Source: CAVYXA01 sp963846775
GTDB lineage: Bacteria; Verrucomicrobiota; Verrucomicrobiia; Chthoniobacterales; UBA10450
Direction of reading: 5' to 3'
DNA length: 64,000 nucleotides
Assembly (NCBI GenBank): GCA_963846775.1
Contig: CAWJXB010000003.1
Coordinates: forward strand, 62,001 to 126,000
Below the pieces are notes generated by a model. It was not told the DNA's origin and made no database searches. It worked only from the letters and a program-made list of their open reading frames with translations. Positions within the stretch are counted from its first letter, which is position 1; each line of letters begins with the position of its first letter. Below, piece by piece: positions 51,431 to 60,345 of the stretch. Position numbers and translations under genes: made by a program.

Positions 51431-52279
51431 TCAACTGGCGCCGAGGAGTGACGTCAGCCGACGGGCGGCGAACAACAGGCCAGCGCTGACACAGGCGAGG
51501 GCAAATGTGGACGGCTCCGGCACCGGAAAGAGTTGGATGTTGTCCAGAAGGAGCGCGGACGGGACATCCGCTGTTGTCCCATCGACGACGCCGATTCCCA
51601 GCGTGTACATCCCAGCGGTATCAATGGTGATGCTGAAAGTATGATAGCCAGTTTCCAGCACGAATGGATTGTCCATGCCCGTCGTCGGATGAAGAAGCCC
51701 ACTGAATGTGTCCGCAACAATTGGGGTGTTGCCGGGGAGTCCGAGCGTGTAAAACGCAAAATCGTTATGTGCACCCGGTTGCACTTCATCGGTCAGGAAG
51801 TTGTAATCGAACGTGAGCACGTCGCCCGCGTTCAACATTCCGAGGTTCAACTTAAACGCAGAGCCCTCCTGGCCGGTGACAAGACCATCGCGAATGGTCC
51901 CGGTCGGGATACCGAGGAAACTGGCAATTGTCACGACGGAAACAGCGCCGGTGCTTGCGGAGATTGGAGTGTAACCCGGATCACTGATCTGGTTGATTGT
52001 GCTGAGCGCGAGCTGATGAGCTCCTTCAGTTTGATTTATTCCAAAATAGCTCAGCTGAACGCTGGCGTCGCCAACAGTCGAGCCAGGAGTGAGGCCATTC
52101 TCGAACCCTTCGATCAGCGTGGCATGCGACTCCAATGGCAGGAGGACGAGCGCCAAAGTTACAATGAGTCGACCTGCGTGACATATGCGCCGCCCAACCG
52201 ATCGGAGCTTCTCGGTAAGACAACGGGATCCCTCGACTCCGCTCCGTTTCGCTCGGGAGGACGACTTAGTGGGTCTCAC
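51431..52279 (-). CDS. PEP-CTERM anchored secreted protein
   Basis: A ~280-residue exported protein. A hydrophobic N-terminal segment (LIVTLALVLLPLESHA) is followed by a jelly-roll-like domain (DGLVTGQEGSAFKLNLGMLNAGDVLTFDYNFLTDEVQPGAHNDFAFYTLG). The C-terminal sorting signal VPEPSTFALACVSAGLLFAARRL has VPEP, a helix and Arg cluster. The N-terminal 30 residues (AKRSGVEGSR) come from repeat R3, so the true start is uncertain. It would be displayed on the surface through exosortase/EpsH. Confidence 0.8.
   Translation of the reverse strand: MRPTKSSSRAKRSGVEGSRCLTEKLRSVGRRICHAGRLIVTLALVLLPLESHATLIEGFENGLTPGSTVGDASVQLSYFGINQTEGAHQLALSTINQISDPGYTPISASTGAVSVVTIASFLGIPTGTIRDGLVTGQEGSAFKLNLGMLNAGDVLTFDYNFLTDEVQPGAHNDFAFYTLGLPGNTPIVADTFSGLLHPTTGMDNPFVLETGYHTFSITIDTAGMYTLGIGVVDGTTADVPSALLLDNIQLFPVPEPSTFALACVSAGLLFAARRLTSLLGAS
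52209..52262. repeat. R3-type repeat at the 5' end of the PEP-CTERM gene
   Basis: On the minus strand TCGTCCTCCCGAGCGAAACG, GAGCGG and GTCGAGGGATCCCG is a third variant of the 'TCATCCTGAGCGAA..GGATC' family (see 58882-58930). Confidence 0.5.
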
Positions 52280-52739
52280 TTGTCGATCCTAAGGTAGGTT
52301 CGGCCGTTGCTGGCAGAACCGTAAAGTTGCCCGGCGCGGTGGATGCTCCTGCTGCATTCGAAACACGAATTGGTCCGCTGATAGCACCCTCGGGCACGGT
52401 CGCCACCAACGTATTACCAGTGATCACGTTCACCGAGCCAGCCGGCTGATTGTTGTAGAAGCGCACCGCCGTGCCGGACCCGAAGTTTGCGCCGGTGATG
52501 GTAATCTGTGCGCCAACGTGACCGTTTGTTGGGTTGAATCCAGTCGCCGTCGGTTTAAGGAACGCGACAGCGTCGCACTGATTGCCATTACTATTGTGCA
52601 TGTGCAGTAACAACACGCCGAGAGATCCGTTAGTCTGGAAGTTGGTGCCATTGTAATTGACTGGGATGAAGTTCCCCGGCAAATCGTTGTAGTAGAATGG
52701 CTCGAGCGTGGCGCCGCTGGGCGTGGTACTGTACGCCAC
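52266..52739 (-). CDS. C-terminal IPT/TIG part of the subtilase (separate frame)
   Basis: A 157-residue frame: AYSTTPSGATLEPFYYNDLP and FIPVNYNGTNFQTNGSLGVLLLHMHNSNG, then an IPT/TIG domain (KPTATGFNPTNGHVGAQITITGANFGSGTAVRFYNNQPAG). The first part is the usual continuation of the large subtilase's C-terminal 'APVLSYDLANPGLEV' region; the frame changes near 52735-52745. It is best read as the C-terminus of the 52630-56016 gene displaced by one base. Confidence 0.6.
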   Translation of the reverse strand: MAYSTTPSGATLEPFYYNDLPGNFIPVNYNGTNFQTNGSLGVLLLHMHNSNGNQCDAVAFLKPTATGFNPTNGHVGAQITITGANFGSGTAVRFYNNQPAGSVNVITGNTLVATVPEGAISGPIRVSNAAGASTAPGNFTVLPATAEPTLGSTSETH

Positions 52740-55700
52740 TCAGTTGCGCAGAGTTTTCAACTTCCAGCCCCGGATTGGCCAGATCGTAGCTAAGAACCGG
52801 CGTTTCATCGACCTCGGCTCCGACACGATCGAACGTCACGACCTGGTACTGAAAAAATGTATGGCCGGGCGTTCCCAGTGCTGGATAACGTGGCCCACCT
52901 AACAAGGAAGCACTGATTGCGATACCGACGCTGGCGCTGTTATACGCATTGGTATCCGCTATGGCGGCGGTGAGACCGTTCGTGAACGCATTGGAACCTG
53001 TCGCCGTGCCGGTGTGCACGTTAAAGATAATCGGGCTGTACACGTTTGCCCCGGCGTTCGTGCCCAAATAGATGATAAAATCAGGCTCGCCGTCGGGTGG
53101 CCCACCGTGGCCGTCACCCGTATCGATGAAGAGTTCCTTGTCCGAGCTTACGAAATCGGGCGTCGCAGCCGGGGCGAAGCCTTCGATGCCGAAGAAAATT
53201 TCGGTTCCGTTGCCGGGCCGATTCACCCAGTCGCTAGTTAGACCGGCGTATTTGATCACGTTCGGGCTGTTTGGCGCGTTCGGCTGGCCAATCAACGGAC
53301 TGACGTACTGCAGTTCGAGCGCTTTCACCAGGCTCAGGATGTCGAAGCCATTGCCAAGATTGGGCCCGGTGTTTACGAAAGCGCCGGACACTGGGATATT
53401 AAACGAGCCCGTGTTCGGTTGATCCGGCACGTAGCTTGTGATGGTGGAATGCATCGCCGCCGCCGGTTTGGGCGCGGCATAAAGGGCGACACGCAAAACT
53501 GGTTGAGCCGAATCCCCTTTGATTTCGCTCTGTGCGATTGGGGTAAACACAACGTATCCGGTCGTTTCCGTTAACCATTGGCGGGGGTTGCCGTTAATCA
53601 TCGGATCGACAGTCTCTTCGCGGGTGTGCGTCAGGGCGTGGCCAAGCGCCTGCAGGCCCACAGGGACAATCGCGCTCGCGCCGGGATTCACCGTAATCGG
53701 AGTCGGCGAGACGACGAACATCGCTCCCGGCACTTGTGTTACGCTTTGCAACGAGACGTTGTAAGTGACGCTCGCGGTGCCTTTGTTACGCAGCGTGATG
53801 TTCTTCGTTACCGTGCGCGTGGTATCGACCGGGACTTCGACAACGCCAAACGAGAGGCCGACCTGGTTCGCGTCACTCCCATTAAACGCAGTCACGTCCG
53901 AGCGCGCTGCAGCGCCAACATCGACACGGCCCGCGCCGATACGCCCGACGTCGTATTGCAGCCCATGGTCCGGGGTGGTGTAGAGATCGTGGTTTGCTGT
54001 CGCGCAAAGCAAGCCGTTCAATTCCTGCACTGTCCAAGCCGGATGCAGTTGCCGCAGCAACGCCATGATTCCCGAAACGTGCGGCGTCGATGACGACGTT
54101 CCGGCAAAGCTCAAGACAGCATTCCCCGTAAACGGTGATGCGACGCCAACAGCTTGCGCGGGCGCGGCAATGTCGGGCTTGATTATGCTATCCGGCAAAC
54201 CCGGCCCGCGAGATGTGTAATTCGGGACCGTGTCGGGCGCAGCGAGGGCCGGAATGATCTGTGCGCCCCGGTCGTTGTTGATCGTGACATTCACCGGCTT
54301 GGTCGGCAGACCGGTCACCGGATCGAATCCGCCCGCGTCGGCAACGATCGTATTTCGATCGTTATGCGAAATCATCACCGCTGGAATGTTCGGCTGGCCA
54401 TCCGTGAACATCTGGATCGGGACGAATGGATTCGGGTTATCGGTAAAGTTATTGATGATGACCGCCGTCGCTCCTGCATCGAACGCTTTTTGGATCTTGT
54501 CCACAAACTGCGTGGTGCCGCGATCGATCAGGCAGATGTTGCCGTTCACCTGCGCGGCGTTGGTCAATGCTGGAGCGTTCGCGTCCGGAGGAACGGCATA
54601 AACCACGCTGCCGTCAAAACCACCAGAGCCAATATGGCGGCTGTCTGTTCCGAAGATGGAGTAAAATGCGTGACCCGGTGTCGTGTTGGAGGTCACGTTG
54701 GAATCGTAGATGAAACCGGCTTCATCGTTGAACGTAGCCGCCACCGAAAGCGTGCCGGTCGCCGCCGCCGGGCTGCTGTGAATGTAATAGCCGTCGCCGC
54801 CATTCCCCGCCGCCGAACAGACGAGAATACCGATGGCCGCCGCGTTGCTCGCTGCGATCGCGTCCGGATCATCGGCAAACCCTTCATTCGATCCCAACGA
54901 CATACTGATTACATCCATGTGATCGGAGAAATCGCCGTCGCCATTTGGGTCCATGCACCATTCGATGGCTTCGACTACCACTTCGGTCGAGCCCTCACAG
55001 CCGAACACGCGGACCGGATATAACTGCCCGTTAGGCGCAAACCCGGGCGAGATGGCAAGGTTATTCATGTTCGGCTCGCTCAGGTTGTAATTGCCGTTGT
55101 AAGTGAAGCCCGCGCTGGTCAGGCCCAAGCCGGTGGCCAGACTGGCGGTCTCCGTGCCATGACCGTCGCAATCAAACGGATTGTTGTCCGGATGTGGAAT
55201 CGGCTGGTAATCGGGGTCGTTCGGGTCGGCGTTGTAACTGTTGCCCACCAGATCGATGCCGCCCGGAATTTTCGATGTGGGATAGTTGTTGTTAGGCACG
55301 GGACTGGTGTCGTTCGTCACCGCGTAATCGTTCCGTTCCCCTGTGCCGCCGAAATCTCGATGAATGTAATCCAAGCCAGTATCGATAATGGCTATCTTGA
55401 TGTTTTCGCCATGGATGCCGGAGCCAGTCACCCACGCTGGCCGAGTCGCGAGAAAATCGATGTCGGAGAAAGCCGCGGTGTGAAACTTCGGCACGATCGC
55501 GTGTATCGCCGCAACCCCCGGCAATTGGAGGATCTGCGGGATCTTGTCTTTGCGAACAACCACCGCGATGCCGTTATACGCCCGTTGCGCGCGATAAATC
55601 ACCTCAGCGCCAATGTTGGGGCTGGTGAGATTAGGCAAAATCTTTTCTTGCGCCAGATTCAACTGCTGCACGATTCCCCTGACCTGCCGCGCCGCGATGG

Positions 55701-56016
55701 CACTTATTTGCACCGGCGTCGCCTTTTGTTTCAGCAATCGCCGAGAACTTTTCAAGTTCGGGTGCGCCAGGGCGTAGTTCTGCTGCGCATCCACTCTCGT
55801 CTGCGCATCTTTCAGGGCCGCCGCATAGGCAACTGCTGCGGGATCGCCTGCCATCTGGATCATGATCGACGCAAGTTTCCTGTCGTTAGGCACTCCTGGT
55901 GCGAGATTGGCATCATCAGGTTTCGGCGAAGCTGAAGTTATCGCGATGGATGTGACGACTCCAAAAACGGACGCGGTCCTGAACACCGGACCCCGGCGAC
56001 AACGACTTGAGTTCAT
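52630..56016 (-). CDS. large S8 subtilase with PA and C-terminal domains
   Basis: A 1128-residue secreted protease. Signal peptide (VFRTASVFGVVTSIAITSASP), inhibitor-I9-like propeptide (about 60-180), then the catalytic domain: Asp in IKIAIIDTGLDYIHRDF, His in DCDGHGTETASLATG, a PA insert (AAQVNGNICLIDRGTTQFVDKIQKAFDAGATAVIINNF) and Ser in FAGTSSSTPHVSGIMALLRQL. Fn3-like beta domains follow (VEVPVDTTRTVTKNITLRNKGTASVTYNVSL). The last ~35 residues (QYHAQRRHARAILLQRF) are out of frame; the true end lies in the 52266-52739 frame. Confidence 0.88.
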   Translation of the reverse strand: MNSSRCRRGPVFRTASVFGVVTSIAITSASPKPDDANLAPGVPNDRKLASIMIQMAGDPAAVAYAAALKDAQTRVDAQQNYALAHPNLKSSRRLLKQKATPVQISAIAARQVRGIVQQLNLAQEKILPNLTSPNIGAEVIYRAQRAYNGIAVVVRKDKIPQILQLPGVAAIHAIVPKFHTAAFSDIDFLATRPAWVTGSGIHGENIKIAIIDTGLDYIHRDFGGTGERNDYAVTNDTSPVPNNNYPTSKIPGGIDLVGNSYNADPNDPDYQPIPHPDNNPFDCDGHGTETASLATGLGLTSAGFTYNGNYNLSEPNMNNLAISPGFAPNGQLYPVRVFGCEGSTEVVVEAIEWCMDPNGDGDFSDHMDVISMSLGSNEGFADDPDAIAASNAAAIGILVCSAAGNGGDGYYIHSSPAAATGTLSVAATFNDEAGFIYDSNVTSNTTPGHAFYSIFGTDSRHIGSGGFDGSVVYAVPPDANAPALTNAAQVNGNICLIDRGTTQFVDKIQKAFDAGATAVIINNFTDNPNPFVPIQMFTDGQPNIPAVMISHNDRNTIVADAGGFDPVTGLPTKPVNVTINNDRGAQIIPALAAPDTVPNYTSRGPGLPDSIIKPDIAAPAQAVGVASPFTGNAVLSFAGTSSSTPHVSGIMALLRQLHPAWTVQELNGLLCATANHDLYTTPDHGLQYDVGRIGAGRVDVGAAARSDVTAFNGSDANQVGLSFGVVEVPVDTTRTVTKNITLRNKGTASVTYNVSLQSVTQVPGAMFVVSPTPITVNPGASAIVPVGLQALGHALTHTREETVDPMINGNPRQWLTETTGYVVFTPIAQSEIKGDSAQPVLRVALYAAPKPAAAMHSTITSYVPDQPNTGSFNIPVSGAFVNTGPNLGNGFDILSLVKALELQYVSPLIGQPNAPNSPNVIKYAGLTSDWVNRPGNGTEIFFGIEGFAPAATPDFVSSDKELFIDTGDGHGGPPDGEPDFIIYLGTNAGANVYSPIIFNVHTGTATGSNAFTNGLTAAIADTNAYNSASVGIAISASLLGGPRYPALGTPGHTFFQYQVVTFDRVGAEVDETPVLSYDLANPGLEVENSAQLSGVQYHAQRRHARAILLQRFAGELHPSQLQWHQLPD

Positions 56017-56164
56017 AAAGCGAGCCCTTGGAAACCTGCGTTGATCGGAAGAAACCCGCAGATTGCCAAAAGCGCGCTGTCCGAGTCAATTATTTTTCCA
56101 GGAATTTGCGCGCAAATCTCGCGCTTTAGCCGTATTGTCGTTAGGCTGCGTGCAGGATCGAGAA

Positions 56165-56392
56165 TCAGCGCGGCCGGTAATGCCCGTGGATCCAATAGCG
56201 GTTATGATGCCTCCAGGCCCAGTGTCCCGGCACCCAGACGTAATAGGCGTGGCCATACCAATAGCCGGGTCCATGACGATAATAGGGCTGATCACCCACT
56301 TCGACATTAAATGAAATCGCCCGCGCCATCGGCACCGCCACACCACTGATGCCTAGCAATATCGCGCACAGCAAAGCCAATCTCTTTTTCAT
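56165..56392 (-). CDS. small secreted Tyr/His/Trp-rich protein
   Basis: A 75-residue protein with a signal peptide (MKKRLALLCAILLGISGVAVPMARA). The mature part is rich in aromatic residues and His/Gly: YYRHGPGYWYGHAYYVWVPGHWAWRHHNRYW. The YxWVPGHW unit recurs in YXWGXW-type wall or envelope proteins. Function unknown. Confidence 0.7.
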   Translation of the reverse strand: MKKRLALLCAILLGISGVAVPMARAISFNVEVGDQPYYRHGPGYWYGHAYYVWVPGHWAWRHHNRYWIHGHYRPR

Positions 56393-56454
56393 AATTTCTC
56401 CTCCAGTTTGTCATTCGAATCTGTGCGGCGAAGCGGCTGTGTCCTTGGCGCGGA

Positions 56455-56859
56455 TCATACCGTCACCGCTTCCGCCGGCGCCGGCTCAATCCATTTCCCG
56501 TGCTCGCGGATCAGATCTTTGAGTCGATCGACCGCTTCCGCTTCAGGAATATTAAATTTTACCGCCGTTTTGCCGACATACAGGTTCACTTTGCCTGGCG
56601 CACCCCCGACGTAACCAAAATCGGCGTCCGCCATTTCACCTGGCCCATTCACGATGCAGCCCATGATGGCGATCTTTACTCCTTTGAGATGCGAAGTCGC
56701 CGCTTTGATCTTGGCCGTCGTCGTTTGGAGATTGAACAACGTCCGTCCACAGGATGGACACGCGACGTAATCCGTCTTGAAAATACGCGACCCCGCGGCC
56801 TGCAAGATGTTGTAGGACAATCGCAGCGCCTGCCCCGGCGCCTCTTCGCCTTGCACCAA
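56455..56859 (-). CDS. ispG: C-terminal fragment of IspG (GcpE)
   Basis: The frame covers the iron-sulfur end of IspG: CPSCGRTLFNLQTTTAKIKAATSHLKGVKIAIMGCIVNGPGEMADADFGYVGG, which holds the three Cys of the [4Fe-4S] cluster (two in CPSC and one in GCIVNGPGE). The same frame upstream of 56859 continues with FLQTLLVASTNIGSLLCDGI, which normally follows the insertion domain of the long-type enzyme. So it is a fragment of the same gene as 56967-58400, which is broken by a repeat. Confidence 0.85.
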   Translation of the reverse strand: MVQGEEAPGQALRLSYNILQAAGSRIFKTDYVACPSCGRTLFNLQTTTAKIKAATSHLKGVKIAIMGCIVNGPGEMADADFGYVGGAPGKVNLYVGKTAVKFNIPEAEAVDRLKDLIREHGKWIEPAPAEAVTV

Positions 56860-56924
56860 AATTGCGTCGCCGATTCCGTCGCACAGTAACGAGCCGATGT
56901 TGGTCGAGGCAACGAGAAGCGTCT

Positions 56925-57036
56925 GGAGAAATGACGAATGACGAATGTCGAATGACGAAGGAATGACTAAATCCGAATGACGAACCCTGTTCGCCTTCGT
57001 CCTTCGTCCTTCGTTCCTTCGTCTTCGTCATTATTT
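56925..57036. repeat. TCGTCATTC-type low-complexity repeat, copy 2, splitting ispG
   Basis: On the minus strand GAAGGACGAAGGACGAAGG is followed by GTCATTCGG, GTCATTCCTTC and CGACATTCGTCATTCGTC. The same kind of unit occurs at 36476-36560. It interrupts ispG, puts a TAG stop in the upstream frame and restarts in a different frame. Confidence 0.8.
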
Positions 57037-58400
57037 AAGACATCCTTCAGTAAAATCGGATGCCGCGCGTCGAGCTTCGCCGCCAACAACCGAAACGCCG
57101 CGATCACAGGAAGATCGACATCGTCTTTCATTGTTACCAATTGCGAGTGGCGATCTTGATTCAGCTGCGCAATCGCGCGTTCATCGCGCGGATCGATCTC
57201 CTGAATCTGCGCGTTTTCATACACAATTTCCGGCTGGTAATCGCCCATCTTGTCGATCTTGTGCGCGATCTTATCGAAGTTCGCTCGCCTAACAATCACG
57301 CGAATCAATTCTTCGCCGCCGAGCTTGATTCGTTGGCCGGGATCACCGATCCCGGCTACAGCAATCGTCTCCGTTGCCCGCCTCTGATACGAGAAGGGGT
57401 CATAGGGCAATTGGGCGTTGGGCGTTAGGCTGCCTGCTCGCGAAAGCTTTCGGAGTTGGGCGCTCGCCACGGCGGAGCCCGTCCGCGGCGAAGGCGGGTT
57501 GGGCGTTTTCTGCTCAACCGTTTCAACCAGCGCTCGCGCCACCGGAATCTCCTGCGGACTATCCTCCGTCAGCGAAACCCGAATCGTGTCACCGATCCCA
57601 TCGGCCAAAAGCGACCCAATCCCAATCGCGCTCTTGATTCGCGCGTCTTCGCCTTCGCCCGCCTCGGTTACGCCGAGATGGACCGGGTAATTCCAGTCCG
57701 GCCCGAGTTCGGTCAGCCGCGCTACGAGCAATCGATAGGCCGCGATCATCACCTTCGGGTTGCTCGCTTTCATCGAGAAAATGAAGTCGTGATAATCGAG
57801 ATCGCGCGCGATCCGGGCAAACTCCAGTGCGCTCTCTACCATCCCGAGCGGCGTGTCGCCATATCGATTGAGAATGCGATCGCTCAGTGAGCCGTGATTC
57901 GTCCCGATGCGCATCGCGACCTCCCGTTTCTTACAAAGATCGACCAGCGGCGTAAACCGCTCGCGAATCCGGTTTAGCTCGCCCGCGTATTGGTCATCGC
58001 TGTATTCGCGAATCACGAACTTCTTCGAGTCGGCGTAATTTCCTGGATTGATCCGCACTTTATCGACCCATTTTGCCGCCTCCATCGCCGCTTCCGGCTT
58101 AAAATGGATGTCGGCGACGATCGGCACATCACAGCCCCGCGCGCGCAAACCTCTCACGATGTGCTCCAGGTTCCGTGCGTCCTTCACCGTCGGCGCCGTG
58201 ATCCGGACGATCTCGCATCCTACATTGGCCAGCTCGATCGTTTGCTGGATCGACATCTCCGTGTCCATCGTGTCGCACGTGATCATCGATTGAACACGAA
58301 TCGGATTGTCGCCGCCGACGCCGACACTCCCGACCTTGACCTCACGCGTCTGGCGACGCCGGGAAACGAATGGGCTCTGGCAGTAGTTCGTCGTCCTCAT
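56967..58400 (-). CDS. ispG: N-terminal and insertion domains of IspG (GcpE), long type
   Basis: A 477-residue fragment of 4-hydroxy-3-methylbut-2-enyl-diphosphate synthase of the MEP isoprenoid pathway. The start RQTREVKVGSVGVGGDNPIRVQSM, GCEIVRITAPTVKDARNLEHI, ADIHFKPEAAMEAAKWVDKVRINPGN and the NHGSLSDRIL motif form the TIM barrel. The long insertion domain follows, typical of Verrucomicrobia, Chlamydiae and plants. The frame runs into repeats (DEDEGTKDEGRRRTGFVIRI) and stops. ATG 58398-58400 is preferred. The catalytic iron-sulfur domain is on the next fragment. Confidence 0.9.
   Translation of the reverse strand: MRTTNYCQSPFVSRRRQTREVKVGSVGVGGDNPIRVQSMITCDTMDTEMSIQQTIELANVGCEIVRITAPTVKDARNLEHIVRGLRARGCDVPIVADIHFKPEAAMEAAKWVDKVRINPGNYADSKKFVIREYSDDQYAGELNRIRERFTPLVDLCKKREVAMRIGTNHGSLSDRILNRYGDTPLGMVESALEFARIARDLDYHDFIFSMKASNPKVMIAAYRLLVARLTELGPDWNYPVHLGVTEAGEGEDARIKSAIGIGSLLADGIGDTIRVSLTEDSPQEIPVARALVETVEQKTPNPPSPRTGSAVASAQLRKLSRAGSLTPNAQLPYDPFSYQRRATETIAVAGIGDPGQRIKLGGEELIRVIVRRANFDKIAHKIDKMGDYQPEIVYENAQIQEIDPRDERAIAQLNQDRHSQLVTMKDDVDLPVIAAFRLLAAKLDARHPILLKDVLNNDEDEGTKDEGRRRTGFVIRI
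57460..57501. repeat. repeat R2, copy 2, in frame inside ispG
   Basis: GCGCTCGCCACGGCGGAGCC-type sequence matching 28468-28509. It encodes NPPSPRTGSAVASAQ within ispG without breaking the frame. Confidence 0.75.
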
Positions 58401-58449
58401 TCCGCTGCAACGCTTCAATGGTTTAATAACCGCCAATCCGGCTCGGGCT

Positions 58450-58824
58450 TCAACGTTCCCAACTTAAACAACCTTTGCCCCAGGCCCAAACCAGTCCCTC
58501 GATTAGCAGCAACAAAAAAATGAGAATCGCGATAAACGCGCCGACGGGCAATCCGGTGAACGCGACCGCGAAGGGCACCAGAAAAATCGCTTCCACATCG
58601 AAGATCAAAAAAATGATTGCGTAGAGATAATATTGCGACCGGAATTGAACGTGCGCTTCGCCGATTGATTCCACACCGCACTCGTAGATTGCATTCTTCT
58701 GCATCCCCGGTTTGGGCGGCTGGAAAAATCGTCGCCACAACCACGCCAGCGCCAGCGGCATCAACGGAAACATCAGCGCCACGCCTGCGAAAATGACGAT
58801 GAATAAATAAGGATCCGGAGCCAT
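58450..58824 (-). CDS. nuoA: NADH-quinone oxidoreductase subunit A
   Basis: A 124-residue membrane subunit: three helices (FIVIFAGVALMFPLMPLALAWLW; YYLYAIIFLIFDVEAIFLVPFAVAF; IAILIFLLLLIEGLVWAW) with the NuoA motif YECGVESIGEAHVQFRSQYYLYAIIFLIFDVE. It anchors part of the proton pump. It is on the minus strand, divergent from the other nuo genes; nuoB to nuoG are not seen here. Confidence 0.95.
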   Translation of the reverse strand: MAPDPYLFIVIFAGVALMFPLMPLALAWLWRRFFQPPKPGMQKNAIYECGVESIGEAHVQFRSQYYLYAIIFLIFDVEAIFLVPFAVAFTGLPVGAFIAILIFLLLLIEGLVWAWGKGCLSWER

Positions 58825-58881
58825 CAGATATCGATTAAATTCGCTCGGAAAGGTTCGCTGCCAAGCTTATATTCTGGTCGT

Positions 58882-58930
58882 GGAAAAGCTCCCTGCTTGT
58901 CATCCTGAGGGAAAGCGAAGGATCTCTGAT
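58882..58930. repeat. R3 repeat between nuoA and nuoH
   Basis: GGAAAAGCTCCCTGCTTGTC followed by ATCCTGAGG, GAAAGCGAAGGATCTCTGA. The same wording occurs within the 130-bp element at 41317-41446. Confidence 0.7.
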
Positions 58931-58979
58931 TAAGGTTTTTCTTGCTTAAGGAATTGCGCACCGCTTTTCTTCTTGGCGA

Positions 58980-60170
58980 GTGAACGGCAGCTTTATCGAT
59001 CAAATCTTTGTTCATGCAAAACAGGGGCTGCTTTCGCTTATTTCAGGCGCGCCGGATTGGGCCATTCAAATCGCGTCGAGCCTGATCAACATCTTCGCGT
59101 TGCTCGGGGTGTTTCTCACCCTCTTCGCGCTGATGTCGGTGCTGGAGCGAAAAATCCTCGGACGCATGCAAAACCGTTACGGCCCGAATCGCGTCGGGCC
59201 ATTCGGTCTGCTTCAGCCGGTCGCCGACGGAATCAAGATGTTGATCAAGGAAGACATCGTGCCCGCCCGGGCGGACAAGATCGTGCATTTTCTCGCGCCG
59301 GTCCTGATTGCGGCGGCGGCAATTCTCACCTTGGGCGTGATTCCGTACGGACGAAACATGACGCCCTTTACCATCGACGGCGGAATTCTGTTTTTCTTCG
59401 CCGTGGGATCGACGACTGAACTTGCCGTGTTCATGGCCGGATGGGGCAGCAACAATAAATTTTCGATGCTCGGAGCGATGCGGGCGATTGCGCAAATGAT
59501 TAGTTACGAGTTGCCGCTCCTCATCACCGTGTTGCCAGTGGTCATGGTCGTCGGCTCGCTCATGCCGGACACGATCGTTGTGGCGCAGGGGGGCTACGCT
59601 CTCGGCTTCGTCCCACGCTGGTTCGTCTTCACGCCATGGGGCGCGACGGCATTCATTTTATTTTTTGTCTCCGGCCTGGTGGAATCGAACCGGACGCCAT
59701 TCGATGTGCCAGAAGGCGAATCGGAAATTGTCGCCGGTCACATGACCGAATATTCCGGGTTCAAATACGCCACATTTTTTATGGCCGAGTATTTGGGAAT
59801 GTTCGCGGTCAGCGGACTCGGCACCACCTTGTTTCTCGGTGGGTGGCATGCGCCATTGTCGATCCTGGAGTTCGTTCCGAGCTACGTTTGGTTCTTCGCC
59901 AAATTGTCGATCCTGCTTTTCGTTTACATTTGGGCGCGTGGCACGCTGCCACGGACGCGGGTCGATCAAATGATGAATTTCGCCTGGAAATTCATGCTGC
60001 CGATGGCGTTCACCTGCATCGTCGCAGCTGCGGTCTGGCATTACGCCGGACGCGGGTTGCGTGGCTGGCTTTGGTCGCTAGTCGTCATTGCCGCCGTTTA
60101 CGTCTTCCTGTCGATCCTGCTCGATACGCGAAGGAAGTTCGCTCCGCGCGTTTACCGTTTCGCCGAATGA
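58980..60170 (+). CDS. nuoH: NADH-quinone oxidoreductase subunit H
   Basis: A 396-residue membrane subunit with eight or nine helices. Signature motifs: VLERKILGRMQNRYGPNRVGPFGLLQPVADGIKML (quinone-pocket loop), SYELPLLITVLPVVMV, ESNRTPFDVPEGESEIVAGHMTEYSGFKYATFFMAEY and the C-terminal PRTRVDQMMNFAWKFMLP. It makes the quinone-binding joint of complex I. The GTG start lies beside a repeat-filled region. The expected nuoI does not follow. Confidence 0.95.
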   Translation: MNGSFIDQIFVHAKQGLLSLISGAPDWAIQIASSLINIFALLGVFLTLFALMSVLERKILGRMQNRYGPNRVGPFGLLQPVADGIKMLIKEDIVPARADKIVHFLAPVLIAAAAILTLGVIPYGRNMTPFTIDGGILFFFAVGSTTELAVFMAGWGSNNKFSMLGAMRAIAQMISYELPLLITVLPVVMVVGSLMPDTIVVAQGGYALGFVPRWFVFTPWGATAFILFFVSGLVESNRTPFDVPEGESEIVAGHMTEYSGFKYATFFMAEYLGMFAVSGLGTTLFLGGWHAPLSILEFVPSYVWFFAKLSILLFVYIWARGTLPRTRVDQMMNFAWKFMLPMAFTCIVAAAVWHYAGRGLRGWLWSLVVIAAVYVFLSILLDTRRKFAPRVYRFAE

Positions 60171-60345
60171 AGAGCTCTAATTCTCAGCGTGGATGCATCG
60201 ATTGTAGCGCGAGCGCTCCGCTTGCTGTTCTGTTCGAAGTGGCCGGCGGTGCGAGCCGCCCGATTTTGCCGGATAACTGAATGAGTAGTGCGCCTTTGTT
60301 TTCATCGCAATTTTCACGCTCGCCGCTGCGCTCGCCGCTGCAACG

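Noticed and set aside
54154..55023. 289-codon frame antisense to the subtilase
   Set aside because: Arg-rich shadow frame from GC-rich codons on the other strand.
56925..57036. CRISPR-like short repeats
   Set aside because: Units are irregular, of a few bases, without uniform spacers and with no cas genes nearby.
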